A DNA stretch of 10,991 nt from an uncultured Lachnospiraceae bacterium (GTDB lineage Bacteria > Bacillota > Clostridia > Lachnospirales > Lachnospiraceae): positions 1-10,991 of the forward strand of contig CANTGP010000063.1 of the NCBI GenBank assembly GCA_947653315.1, given 5' to 3'. Positions 1-6,399 of this stretch are shown here, one piece after another. Positions within the stretch are counted from its first letter, which is position 1; each line of letters opens with the position of its first letter. Under the pieces are notes generated by a model. That model saw nothing but the letters and a program-made list of their open reading frames with translations, made no database searches and had not been told where the DNA came from. Position numbers and translations under genes: made by a program.

Positions 1-1
1 T

Positions 2-85
2 CAGGTTGTAATCGGTTCCTGTACAAACGGAAGAATTTCTGATATGAGAATCGCAGCAGGAGGGTGGGCGGAAACTGAAAATTGA
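2..85 (+). pseudogene. leuC: Remnant of 3-isopropylmalate dehydratase large subunit (LeuC-like), cut short
   Basis: The frame starting at base 2 enters from outside the window and reads QVVIGSCTNGRISDMRIAA, then GGWAETEN and a TGA stop at 83-85. GSCTNGR is the hallmark motif of the aconitase/isopropylmalate dehydratase family, and its cysteine is one of three ligands of the 4Fe-4S cluster. Family members should continue for over 100 residues, through a CGPC motif carrying the other two cluster cysteines. Here similarity ends after RIAA, near base 58, so the product could not hold a complete cluster. The other two frames after base 58 do not resume LeuC sequence, which argues against a simple frameshift. 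No leuD follows; the next gene is degV. LeuC would make the leucine precursor 3-isopropylmalate from 2-isopropylmalate. The call rests on one short but highly specific motif; a genuine deletion and an assembly join cannot be distinguished here. Confidence 0.72.
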
Positions 86-107
86 TTTCCGTGTTAAATC
101 AATTTTC
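77..107 (+). terminator. Perfect 12-bp inverted repeat, possible terminator after the leuC remnant
   Basis: GAAAATTGATTT (77-88) is exactly complementary to AAATCAATTTTC (96-107) around a 7-base loop. A run of five T follows at 116-120, eight bases after the stem. The stem is AT-rich and the T run is not adjacent, so it is not a textbook intrinsic terminator. The stop codon of the leuC remnant lies inside the left arm. Confidence 0.4.
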
Positions 108-111
108 CCTG

Positions 112-140
112 TTGCTTTTTCCAAAAAAAAGTAGTATCCT
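112..140 (+). promoter_or_regulatory. Weak candidate sigma-A promoter for degV
   Basis: TTGCTT (112-117) and TATCCT (135-140) are separated by 17 bases and lie 65 bases before the degV start. Matches to consensus are 3 of 6 and 4 of 6, so this is only a candidate. The A/T-rich surroundings and the operator-like repeats just downstream favour it slightly. Confidence 0.3.
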
Positions 141-145
141 ATCTT

Positions 146-188
146 TTACGGAAAATACCGTAACCATAACAAATACCGCAAACATAAA
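146..188 (+). repeat. 18-bp tandem repeat and overlapping palindrome in the degV leader
   Basis: AAATACCGTAACCATAAC (153-170) is followed directly by AAATACCGCAAACATAAA (171-188), identical at 15 of 18 positions. The first copy overlaps the inverted repeat TTACGG-6-CCGTAA (146-163). The array ends 17 bases before the degV start codon and lies just downstream of the candidate promoter, where a repressor operator would act. No regulator is identifiable from the sequence. Confidence 0.55.
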
Positions 189-205
189 ACAGAAAAAGGG
201 TAACC

Positions 206-1108
206 ATGAACGAAACATTTCATATTATCAGCGACAGTTCCTGCGATTTGCCGTCAGGACTGGCAGAAGAAAAAAACATTACGGTCGTACCGTTTTACGT
301 ATCGTTTGACGATGAACACTACCTGAAGGAAGACGTGGAAATCGGCATCCGGGACTTTTACCGGCAGATGGTGGAGAAAAAGGGCGTATTTCCCAAATCT
401 TCCATGCCCTCTGCCAACGATTACGGGGAAGCCTTTCTGCCCTATGCCATAGAAGGAACTCCCGTCGTTTGCATCTGCATCACTACAAAATTCAGCGGCT
501 CCATGCAGTCAGCGTTAAATGCCAAAGCCGCCATATTGGAAAAATACCCGCAGGCCGAAATCACCGTTATCGATTCCACCGTCAATACCGTCTTACAGGG
601 ACAGTATGTACTGGAAGCGGTGCGGCTTCGGGACAACGGCTTCAGCTACCAGGCTGCCATCCGCCGTTTGGAGGAAATTAAAAGCACTGGGAGGATTTTC
701 TTTACGGTAGGAAACATGGAATACCTGAAACATGGGGGACGGATTGGGAAAGTCGCCGCCGTTGCCGGAAGCGTTTTGGATATCCGCCCGTTAATTACCT
801 TAAAGCAGGGGGAAATCTTCCCCTCCGGCATGGACCGCGGACGGAAACGCACTTCACAAAAAGTAATGGAACTTTTGTTGGAGTATCTGCGGGAAAGCAG
901 CCTGGATGCAAATTGTTACAGCCTTGCGGTCGGGTACGGATATGACCGTGAGGAAGGCGCCGCATTCCGTGACCGCGCGCTTGCCGCCCTGTATGAAAAC
1001 GGATACGACATTAAGGAAATCCCCGTTTACCAAATCGGCGCCACCATCGGCGTCCATACGGGACCGTATCCGCTGGGATTCGGAATCATAGAAAAAGGAA
1101 TACACTGA
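206..1108 (+). CDS. degV: DegV family fatty-acid-binding protein
   Basis: A 300-residue protein of about the usual length for the family. DegV proteins are cytosolic and bind a fatty acid; in Firmicutes, FakB members of the fold present it to the kinase FakA for phosphorylation and entry into phospholipid synthesis. Visible family landmarks are the N-terminal SDSSCDLP (residues 9-16), FSGSMQSA (96-103), YLKHGGRIG (173-181), and the C-terminal GATIGVHTGPYPLG (278-291), whose His and Gly residues typically contact the bound lipid head group. The start at 206 follows AAGGGT with a 4-base gap, and the next residues match the family N terminus. No fakA-like kinase lies in the window, so its partner must be elsewhere. 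Which lipid it binds cannot be read from sequence. The gene converges with the HAD gene 24 bp away. Confidence 0.93.
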   Translation: MNETFHIISDSSCDLPSGLAEEKNITVVPFYVSFDDEHYLKEDVEIGIRDFYRQMVEKKGVFPKSSMPSANDYGEAFLPYAIEGTPVVCICITTKFSGSMQSALNAKAAILEKYPQAEITVIDSTVNTVLQGQYVLEAVRLRDNGFSYQAAIRRLEEIKSTGRIFFTVGNMEYLKHGGRIGKVAAVAGSVLDIRPLITLKQGEIFPSGMDRGRKRTSQKVMELLLEYLRESSLDANCYSLAVGYGYDREEGAAFRDRALAALYENGYDIKEIPVYQIGATIGVHTGPYPLGFGIIEKGIH

Positions 1109-1132
1109 ATAAGAAACCGTTAAAAAATCACT

Positions 1133-1801
1133 TTACACATAATCCAATACTTCCAACGGACTTTCCATTTGCGGGAAGTCCGTTTTGCGTCCTGTCGGCT
1201 GCATCGTCCCGTCCTGTAAATACCATGCTGCCTGGAATGCCGTCATTCCAAGTATTTTTGCGGTTTCCAGTTCACGGCTTCCCCCGTCCCCCACGTACAG
1301 GCATTCCCCTGCCTCCACGGCAAGTTCCCCCATACACCTTTTAAAAATCTCATGATCCGGCTTCTGCACACCCTGCTCACAGGAAAGTAAGACCGCATCA
1401 AAATAGGAAAACAATACGCTTTCCCGGATTACCGCCGCTTCCTCCGAAAAACAATTACTGATCAGTCCAAGCAAAATTCCTTTTTCCTTTAATGCGTCAA
1501 ATAACGGAAGGATTTCCGGATGCAGATGCCGGAAGCATTCCCGTTTTGTCCTGATACGCTTTTGGACGATACTCCTCCAGGTTTCTATTGAATAACACCT
1601 GTTTTCCCGCAAAATACGCTCCACCACTTCCTCGAACGTAACCCTTCCAAGGCTGCGGTCGTCCTCTGTCGCCTGCCAAAGCGCATGGAACTTTTCCGCC
1701 GGAATTCCCGCATCTTCTGCCATCTGCGCCCCGAAATATACCGGACACCGGTAATGGGTTATCAAAGTCTCAAACATATCAAAAATCACCGCACGTATCA
1801 T
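1133..1801 (-). CDS. HAD-superfamily hydrolase lacking the second motif I aspartate
   Basis: A 222-residue protein with the size and motif order of a class with an alpha-helical cap. Motif I is VIFDMFETLITH (residues 5-16), with nucleophile Asp8. The usual second Asp, two residues on, is Phe10. Motif II is LISNC (Ser115), motif III is QKPD (Lys147), and motif IV is YVGDGGSRE (169-177, Asp172). In HAD phosphatases the second Asp is the acid/base; haloacid dehalogenases also lack it and carry an aromatic residue there. The protein may therefore be a dehalogenase-like or atypical hydrolase, not a standard phosphatase. Substrate is unknown. The ATG at 1801 has GGAGG nine bases upstream; an upstream ATG at 1808 is out of frame. 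The 3' end contains a hairpin that probably terminates degV on the other strand. Confidence 0.85.
   Translation of the reverse strand: MIRAVIFDMFETLITHYRCPVYFGAQMAEDAGIPAEKFHALWQATEDDRSLGRVTFEEVVERILRENRCYSIETWRSIVQKRIRTKRECFRHLHPEILPLFDALKEKGILLGLISNCFSEEAAVIRESVLFSYFDAVLLSCEQGVQKPDHEIFKRCMGELAVEAGECLYVGDGGSRELETAKILGMTAFQAAWYLQDGTMQPTGRKTDFPQMESPLEVLDYV
1155..1186 (+). terminator. Intrinsic terminator for degV, inside the HAD gene
   Basis: AACGGACTT (1155-1163) pairs perfectly with AAGTCCGTT (1176-1184). The stem extends inward by a T-G pair and two C-G pairs to a 6-base loop (1167-1172), giving a 12-pair stem. TTTT (1183-1186) closes the right arm. It lies 47 bases after the degV stop and reads as a terminator only on the plus strand, since the minus strand has no T run after it. 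The same bases encode the C-terminal part of the HAD protein. Confidence 0.6.
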
Positions 1802-1959
1802 ACCTCATTTCCTCCCGCAACTTCCCGGCATCTCCAAAACATCGGTTTTCCATTATTTATCCCTTTTAATATATCAGAAATTTTTCCCGGCCGGAAGCCC
1901 AAAACATAGTTGGACAAAAAGATTATTTATATTTCCTCCAAAATGCCACACGGCGGCAA

Positions 1960-1976
1960 TGTAAAATATAGGTAAA
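1960..1976. promoter_or_regulatory. Two 11-bp-phased TGTAAA-like hexamers, possible PhoP-type half-sites
   Basis: TGTAAA (1960-1965) and GGTAAA (1971-1976) start 11 bp apart, the same spacing and orientation as the stronger set upstream of the phosphate transporter. They lie just upstream of the candidate promoter at 1993-2019. Only two copies are present and one is imperfect, so chance is a real possibility in this A/T-rich stretch. Confidence 0.25.
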
Positions 1977-1992
1977 GTTTCCGTCCAACATA

Positions 1993-2019
1993 TTGACGCA
2001 GTACCTTCTTTTCTATAAT
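1993..2019 (+). promoter_or_regulatory. Candidate sigma-A promoter upstream of the 111-residue protein gene
   Basis: TTGACG (1993-1998) matches the -35 consensus at five of six positions and TATAAT (2014-2019) matches the -10 perfectly. The 15-base spacer is shorter than the usual 17, which lowers confidence. It would give a leader of about 75 bases before the start at 2101. It is the best promoter in the 299-bp gap 1802-2100, which otherwise holds only the phased hexamers listed separately. It may also drive the downstream two-component genes, as no promoter is evident in 2437-2564. Confidence 0.5.
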
Positions 2020-2100
2020 ATTTACGGTAGCAGATGCAACGGAAAAGATGCAGACTGTAAAAAGCAGAAAGAAACACACGAAAAAAGGAGGTAACAAAAC

Positions 2101-2436
2101 ATGTCATTTGCAATCGGGGGAATAGGCGCTTACCTGCCGTCCTATTCTTACCAGCCGCAATATAACCGCGTCGTTTCCGGTGCGCCGGAGGATATCCGGA
2201 CAGATTTTGATCTGCCTGATATGGATATCCCCGAAGAACAGGTTTTTCCAACGGATGCCATTCCCGAAACGGACCGGCAGGAACCCGTACTCCGCATCAA
2301 AGAACCGGAGCAGGCGGAGGGGCAAAACAGGGATGCAATGAAAAGGGAACATTCCACCGTACAGGCAGACCTGTTTGAACTGCAGAATTTTATGTGGGGG
2401 TTTTCCCCACGCAGGATTACTGACATCCCCGCATAA
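2101..2436 (+). CDS. Small acidic, proline-rich protein of unknown function
   Basis: I do not recognise this 111-residue protein. The reading frame is supported by a near-perfect ribosome binding site (AAAGGAGGT, eight bases before ATG) and a good candidate promoter. The N-terminal 25 residues are Gly/Tyr/Ser-rich (GGIGAYLPSYSY). The middle (about 28-80) is rich in Asp, Glu and Pro and probably disordered, and the end carries an aromatic segment, LFELQNFMWGFSPRR (about 91-105). No transmembrane segment, signal peptide or cysteine is present. It lies 128 bp before the response regulator on the same strand and may be co-transcribed with it. Gly/Tyr-rich starts also occur in the uncharacterised proteins at 8896-10892, but I see no real alignment between them. 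Confidence 0.65.
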   Translation: MSFAIGGIGAYLPSYSYQPQYNRVVSGAPEDIRTDFDLPDMDIPEEQVFPTDAIPETDRQEPVLRIKEPEQAEGQNRDAMKREHSTVQADLFELQNFMWGFSPRRITDIPA

Positions 2437-2450
2437 ATTTGGCTCCTGTC

Positions 2451-2494
2451 ATCCCGGAAAATGCACTCCGCATGAAACCTGCCTTTTTCGGGAT
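2451..2494 (+). other. Hairpin between the small protein gene and the response regulator
   Basis: ATCCCGGAAAA (2451-2461) pairs with TTTTTCGGGAT (2484-2494) over 11 positions with one G-T pair, around a 22-base loop. No T run follows the stem, so it is not a clear terminator. It could be a partial attenuator or a processing element between genes of one transcript. The rest of the 128-bp gap shows nothing recognisable beyond the regulator's ribosome binding site. Confidence 0.3.
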
Positions 2495-2564
2495 ATTGGA
2501 TTGCCCCCTCTTTTCGGCATTTTTCAAACTTTTTCCGTCAAATCCACAGCACGAGGTAAACCAC

Positions 2565-3284
2565 ATGAGCCTTATATACATCCTGGAAGACGATGCCAAC
2601 ATCCGCGAAATCGAATCCTTCGCCTTAAAAAACAGCGGCTATAAAACCGAAGATTTTGCACATGCCGCCGGATTTTGGAAAGCCGTCCGCAAAAAAATCC
2701 CGGCGCTTATCCTGCTCGATATCATGCTGCCCGACGAAGACGGCATCGATGTCTTAAAAAAGCTGCGCTCCGATGCCGCCACCAAACACCTCCCCATCAT
2801 CCTCGTAACCGCCAAAACCGCCGAAATCGATAAAGTCAAAGGACTGGATTCCGGCGCCGACGACTATATTACCAAACCTTTCGGCGTCATGGAATTGATT
2901 TCACGGGTGAAAGCGCTCCTCCGCAGAACGTCTCCCCCCACCCCGGACACCTCCCTGACGCTTTCGGGCATTACTCTCCATCCTGCCAGCCGCTCCTGCG
3001 AAGCAGCCGGAATACCGGTGGAACTGACCTATAAGGAATACGAACTTCTCTCCCTTCTCATCCGCAACGCAGGAATCGTCCTGACCAGGGACGTCCTGAT
3101 GGAAAACGTATGGGGAACGGATTTTATCGGGGAATCCCGGACGCTGGACGTACATATCAAAACGCTGCGCCGGAAACTCGGGGACGAAGGCATCCATATT
3201 AAAACCGTGCGGAACGTAGGATATCTGGCGGAAGAAAAAAACTCCCCCGCAGAGGAAGGAGAACACCCATGGCAAAAAAAATAA
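2565..3284 (+). CDS. OmpR/PhoB-family response regulator
   Basis: A 239-residue two-domain regulator. The receiver domain (about 1-120) has the acidic pair Asp9/Asp10, phosphoacceptor Asp52 in LLDIMLPDEDG, Thr82 in VTAKT, and Lys104 in YITKPF. The C-terminal winged helix (about 128-232) has ELTYKEYELL, the recognition-helix segment SRTLDVHIKTLRRKLG, and the wing IKTVRNVGY. Phosphorylation by the kinase encoded next door would promote dimerisation and DNA binding. The start at 2565 is chosen because GAGGT lies seven bases upstream and MSLIYILEDD is the normal family start; an ORF from 2439 would add 42 residues with no similarity. The stop overlaps the kinase start by 16 bp, indicating translational coupling. 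Adjacency to a phosphate transporter with a PhoU-like domain suggests a PhoB/PhoP role, but the family also has many other specificities. Confidence 0.93.
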   Translation: MSLIYILEDDANIREIESFALKNSGYKTEDFAHAAGFWKAVRKKIPALILLDIMLPDEDGIDVLKKLRSDAATKHLPIILVTAKTAEIDKVKGLDSGADDYITKPFGVMELISRVKALLRRTSPPTPDTSLTLSGITLHPASRSCEAAGIPVELTYKEYELLSLLIRNAGIVLTRDVLMENVWGTDFIGESRTLDVHIKTLRRKLGDEGIHIKTVRNVGYLAEEKNSPAEEGEHPWQKK

Positions 3285-4585
3285 ACTTAAACTTTTTATT
3301 CGTTACGGCAGTCTCCATCTTCCTGACGGTCTTTTTTACGTCCGTCATCTCCTACCGGCTGTTCCAAAAAGAAGTCTTTTCGGAACTTTCCTCCTTTGCG
3401 GATATCATGGACGACTTAGACCTCTTAACCCAAATGAAAAACCAGGGATTCCTGCGGCCGGACAATGAACTGCGCATCACCTGGATTGCCCCGGACGGTT
3501 CTGTCTTATATGACAGCTATGTAACCGCCTCCCTGGATAACCACGGGAAACGTCCCGAAATCGTGAAGGCGCTGCAAAACGGCGAAGGCTCCTGCATCCG
3601 AAAATCCGAGACCATGGAACAGAATATCTTTTTTCATGCCAAGACCATGGAAGACGGAACCATCCTGCGTATCGCAAAACAGGCAGGCAGCATTTGGCAT
3701 CTTTACCAAAACACCCTGCCCGTGACGTTCCTCATCGCCGCCCTCTCCTTCGTATTCTGCCTGTGGATTGCCACACGCCTCACGAAATCTTTTGTACTGC
3801 CCATTGAACAAATGGCACAGCACTTGGATGCTCCCCAGGATGCGGCGACTTACAAGGAACTTGCGCCCTTTCTGTCCTTAATCCGCTCCCAGCATGAGGA
3901 AATGGTAAAAAACGCAAAAATCCGGCAGGAATTTACCGCCAATGTCAGCCATGAATTAAAAACCCCGTTAGCTTCCATTTCCGGCTATGCGGAACTGATA
4001 GCCACCGGAATGGCATCCAAAAAAGAAGCAAGGCATTTTGCGGCGGAAATCCATGGCAGCGCCCAAAGGCTCCTGTCCCTCATTAACGACATCTTACAGT
4101 TGTCCGAGCTGGATGCCGCCGGCGGACAGAACCTATCCACCGAACCGGTGGAGCTGTACGAACTCTCCGCCCGCTGTATCCAAACCATGACCCCGGTTGC
4201 GGAAAAACACGGCGTCACCCTCTCCTTATCCGGAAAAACGTTATGGCTGGACGGGGACAAAGCACTTTTGGAGGAAATGCTCTGCAACCTCTGCGACAAT
4301 GCCATCCGCTACAATAAAAAAGGCGGCCACGTATGGATCACTGTTTCGGACGGGCTGACCGTGCGCGACGACGGTATCGGTATCCCGCAAAAGCACCAGA
4401 AACGTGTCTTTGAACGCTTTTTCCGCGTCGACAAAAGCCGCTCCCGGAAAACGGGCGGAACCGGGCTGGGACTCGCCATCGTAAAACACATCGCCGAAGT
4501 CCATCATGCGGACCTGACGCTGGAAAGCGAGGAAAACACAGGAACCACCATCCGTATCCGCTTCCACACTACCCCGCATCCATGA
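3269..4585 (+). CDS. Membrane sensor histidine kinase, PhoR-like
   Basis: A 438-residue kinase that partners the preceding regulator. Transmembrane segment 1 (about 8-30) and segment 2 (about 147-168) flank an extracytoplasmic domain of about 115 residues. A short linker leads to the dimerisation helix with phosphoacceptor His228 in NVSHELKTPLASISGYAE. The ATPase domain has an N box (NLCDNAIRYN, 340-349), G1 box (DDGIGIP, 367-373), F box (FERFFRVD, 381-388) and G2 box (GGTGLGL, 396-402). I see no PAS domain or clear HAMP domain in the linker; Bacillus PhoR has both a PAS and a larger sensor. The catalytic residues are intact. AGGAAGGAG precedes the ATG inside the regulator gene. The 3' end overlaps the convergent transporter gene by 17 bp. 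The signal is unknown; phosphate is inferred only from the neighbours. Confidence 0.93.
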   Translation: MAKKINLNFLFVTAVSIFLTVFFTSVISYRLFQKEVFSELSSFADIMDDLDLLTQMKNQGFLRPDNELRITWIAPDGSVLYDSYVTASLDNHGKRPEIVKALQNGEGSCIRKSETMEQNIFFHAKTMEDGTILRIAKQAGSIWHLYQNTLPVTFLIAALSFVFCLWIATRLTKSFVLPIEQMAQHLDAPQDAATYKELAPFLSLIRSQHEEMVKNAKIRQEFTANVSHELKTPLASISGYAELIATGMASKKEARHFAAEIHGSAQRLLSLINDILQLSELDAAGGQNLSTEPVELYELSARCIQTMTPVAEKHGVTLSLSGKTLWLDGDKALLEEMLCNLCDNAIRYNKKGGHVWITVSDGLTVRDDGIGIPQKHQKRVFERFFRVDKSRSRKTGGTGLGLAIVKHIAEVHHADLTLESEENTGTTIRIRFHTTPHP

Positions 4586-6233
4586 TTTGGGCGCTGTGCT
4601 GCGCCACTTTTTCGAACCCAAGCAGGATATCCGAAAGCAGGAAGCCAAGGTCCACACTGCACTCCCCTTTTTTCAGCCGCTTCCTGTGGTTCTTCATGAT
4701 TTTCCTTTTCAATTGCGCAATTTCCGTTTCCAGTTGGAGCATGCCGTCCGCCTTTAAATCATCCGGAGATTCCCAGTATTCCATCGTACGGCGCATCAGT
4801 TCCAGTACAATGTTGCCGCATTCCCGCAGCTCTTTTTCCGCCTCTTTGGAAAAAGCCAACTTCTTTTTTTCCATTTTCCCCCGGTTAATGGCGATTCCCA
4901 AAGCATAATCGGCGATACGCTCCACGTTTCCCACACGATGCTGCATGGATGACAGTTCTTTCACGTCCGTCTCCGACAAAGGATTCGCTCCCAGCCTGGA
5001 CATATAATCGTTGATTTCCTCCTCATACCGGTCCACATAATCCTCCAAATCCCTCACTCTCCCCATCTTCTCCTCACTGTAATCAAACAAAAGCCCGAAC
5101 GCCCCCCGGAACGTGGTTTCCGCCAGTTCCAGCATGGACTGCGCCGTTTTCCGGCACTGCATCAGGGCAAACGACGGATTTTCCAGAAAACGCTTATCCA
5201 TATTGGACAGTGCGGCCAATTCCACCGGAATCCCTTCTTTCCCTTCTCCGCCTTTCCCGCCGCCGGAAATACTGACCTCCGCCAATGCCACCAGCCCTCC
5301 CGCGAACGGAAGCAGGATGATGGTGGAAAATAAATTAAAGCAGGAATGTGCAAACGCGATTCCCACCGCCGTGGCGGGCTGCTCCAAAAAACCGAAAGGA
5401 ATAAAATAATGCACCAAATAAAATCCCGCCATAAACACCGCCGTTCCGATCAGGTTAAAATACAGATGGATGAAAGCCGCCCGTTTAGCATTCACGCTGG
5501 CGCCGACGGAACTTAACAGCGCCGTCACGCAGGTTCCGATATTCTGCCCCATGATGATGGGAAGCACCGCCGAATAAGGAACCGCACCGGTGGCGCAAAG
5601 CGCCTGAAGAATCCCGACGGAAGCGGAAGAACTTTGTATTACGGCTGTCAGCACGGTTCCCACAAGCATCCCCACGACCGGATGGGAAAATGCCACAAAC
5701 AGCCCCGTAAATTCCGGCACGTCCTTTAACGGCTTCACTGCCGCACTCATCATATCCATTCCCATCATCAATACGGCAAAGCCAAACAAAATGCTTCCCA
5801 CAACCTTCTTCCGCTCCGCCTTACCGAACACCAAAAACACCACGCCCGCCATCGCCAGCAGCGGAGCGAAGTTTTCCGGCTTTAACATACGAATCAGGAC
5901 GTTACCGCTCTCCAAACCGGCAAGGCTCAAAATCCAAGAAGTCACCGTGGTTCCCACATTCGCACCCATGATGATTCCCACCGCCTGTTTCAACTGCATG
6001 ATGCCCGAATTGACAAACCCCACCACCATAACCGTCGTTGCGGAAGAAGACTGTATGACGGCAGTCACCGCCGCGCCAAGCAATACTCCTTTTAAGGGCT
6101 TATCCGTCATTTTGGCAAGTACGGCTTCCAATCTGCCGCCGGATAATTTGGCAAGCCCTTCCCCTAAAAGGTGCATTCCGTAAAGGAAAAGAGCCAACCC
6201 GCCGACCATACCGATTAACTGAAACACATCCAT
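4569..6233 (-). CDS. Na+/phosphate cotransporter (NptA/YjbB type) with C-terminal PhoU-like domain
   Basis: A 554-residue membrane protein of the Na/Pi-cotransporter II family, which imports or exports phosphate coupled to sodium. The membrane domain (about 1-320) contains the two inverted family repeats, each with a QSSS signature: AVIQSSSATT (Gln61) and AVIQSSSASV (Gln200). Each is followed by a GxNxGT segment (GANVGTT at 90-96, GQNIGT at 229-234). A Gly/Lys-rich linker (about 322-334) leads to a helical cytoplasmic domain (about 345-554) resembling PhoU, a regulator of phosphate signalling. The start is placed at 6233: AGGAGG lies seven bases upstream and MDVFQLIGMVGGLALFLYGM is the typical family N terminus, whereas the 6293 start adds 20 unrelated residues. 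A PhoP-like site and -10 lie upstream. Overlap with the kinase gene leaves no room for a terminator between them. Confidence 0.92.
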   Translation of the reverse strand: MDVFQLIGMVGGLALFLYGMHLLGEGLAKLSGGRLEAVLAKMTDKPLKGVLLGAAVTAVIQSSSATTVMVVGFVNSGIMQLKQAVGIIMGANVGTTVTSWILSLAGLESGNVLIRMLKPENFAPLLAMAGVVFLVFGKAERKKVVGSILFGFAVLMMGMDMMSAAVKPLKDVPEFTGLFVAFSHPVVGMLVGTVLTAVIQSSSASVGILQALCATGAVPYSAVLPIIMGQNIGTCVTALLSSVGASVNAKRAAFIHLYFNLIGTAVFMAGFYLVHYFIPFGFLEQPATAVGIAFAHSCFNLFSTIILLPFAGGLVALAEVSISGGGKGGEGKEGIPVELAALSNMDKRFLENPSFALMQCRKTAQSMLELAETTFRGAFGLLFDYSEEKMGRVRDLEDYVDRYEEEINDYMSRLGANPLSETDVKELSSMQHRVGNVERIADYALGIAINRGKMEKKKLAFSKEAEKELRECGNIVLELMRRTMEYWESPDDLKADGMLQLETEIAQLKRKIMKNHRKRLKKGECSVDLGFLLSDILLGFEKVAQHSAQIMDAG

Positions 6234-6338
6234 CCCCAATCCTCCTGTTCCGGTATTCCGGCATTCTGCCGGTACCCGTATGCCAAAACACACCCGAAAG
6301 TACTTTCCGGCATAGTTCCAATTTTTTCTACATTCCGT

Positions 6339-6392
6339 AGCATAACATCCCTTTGTAAAAGCAGGGAGATGCGGTTGTAAAATTTATGTAAA
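6339..6392 (-). promoter_or_regulatory. Putative PhoP/PhoB box and -10 element for the phosphate transporter
   Basis: On the minus strand TTTACA occurs at 6387-6392, 6376-6381 and 6354-6359. The starts are 11 and then 22 bp apart, so all three lie on one helical face, with the copy expected at 6365 missing. Nine bases after the last copy is TATGCT (6339-6344), a 4-of-6 match to a -10. Bacillus subtilis PhoP activates promoters through TTAACA-like hexamers with about 5-bp gaps between roughly -20 and -60, with no good -35; this site has that geometry. It lies about 106 bases before the transporter start. The site is also upstream of the divergent exchanger gene and could affect both. Confidence 0.55.
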
Positions 6393-6399
6393 ATTTTCC

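Noticed and set aside
1909..1989. GTTGGAC at 1909 and GTCCAAC at 1983 as ends of a small mobile element
   Set aside because: Seven-base arms 67 bp apart can arise by chance, and no target-site duplication is visible.
2394..2410. A GTGGGG/CCCCAC hairpin near the end of the small protein gene as a terminator
   Set aside because: It lies within the coding sequence and no T run follows it.
2446..2452. CTGTCAT, identical to half of an E. coli Pho box
   Set aside because: Only one half-site occurs, and Firmicute regulators of this type recognise TTAACA-like repeats instead.
2439..2564. An upstream ATG that would extend the response regulator by 42 residues
   Set aside because: The extension has no family similarity and no good ribosome binding site; the ATG at 2565 has one and gives the standard receiver start.
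5791..6183. A plus-strand open frame of 130 residues inside the transporter gene
   Set aside because: It mirrors the conserved transporter codons and has no independent support.
6234..6293. A longer start for the phosphate transporter
   Set aside because: The added 20 residues are not family-like, and AGGAGG sits correctly for the ATG at 6233.
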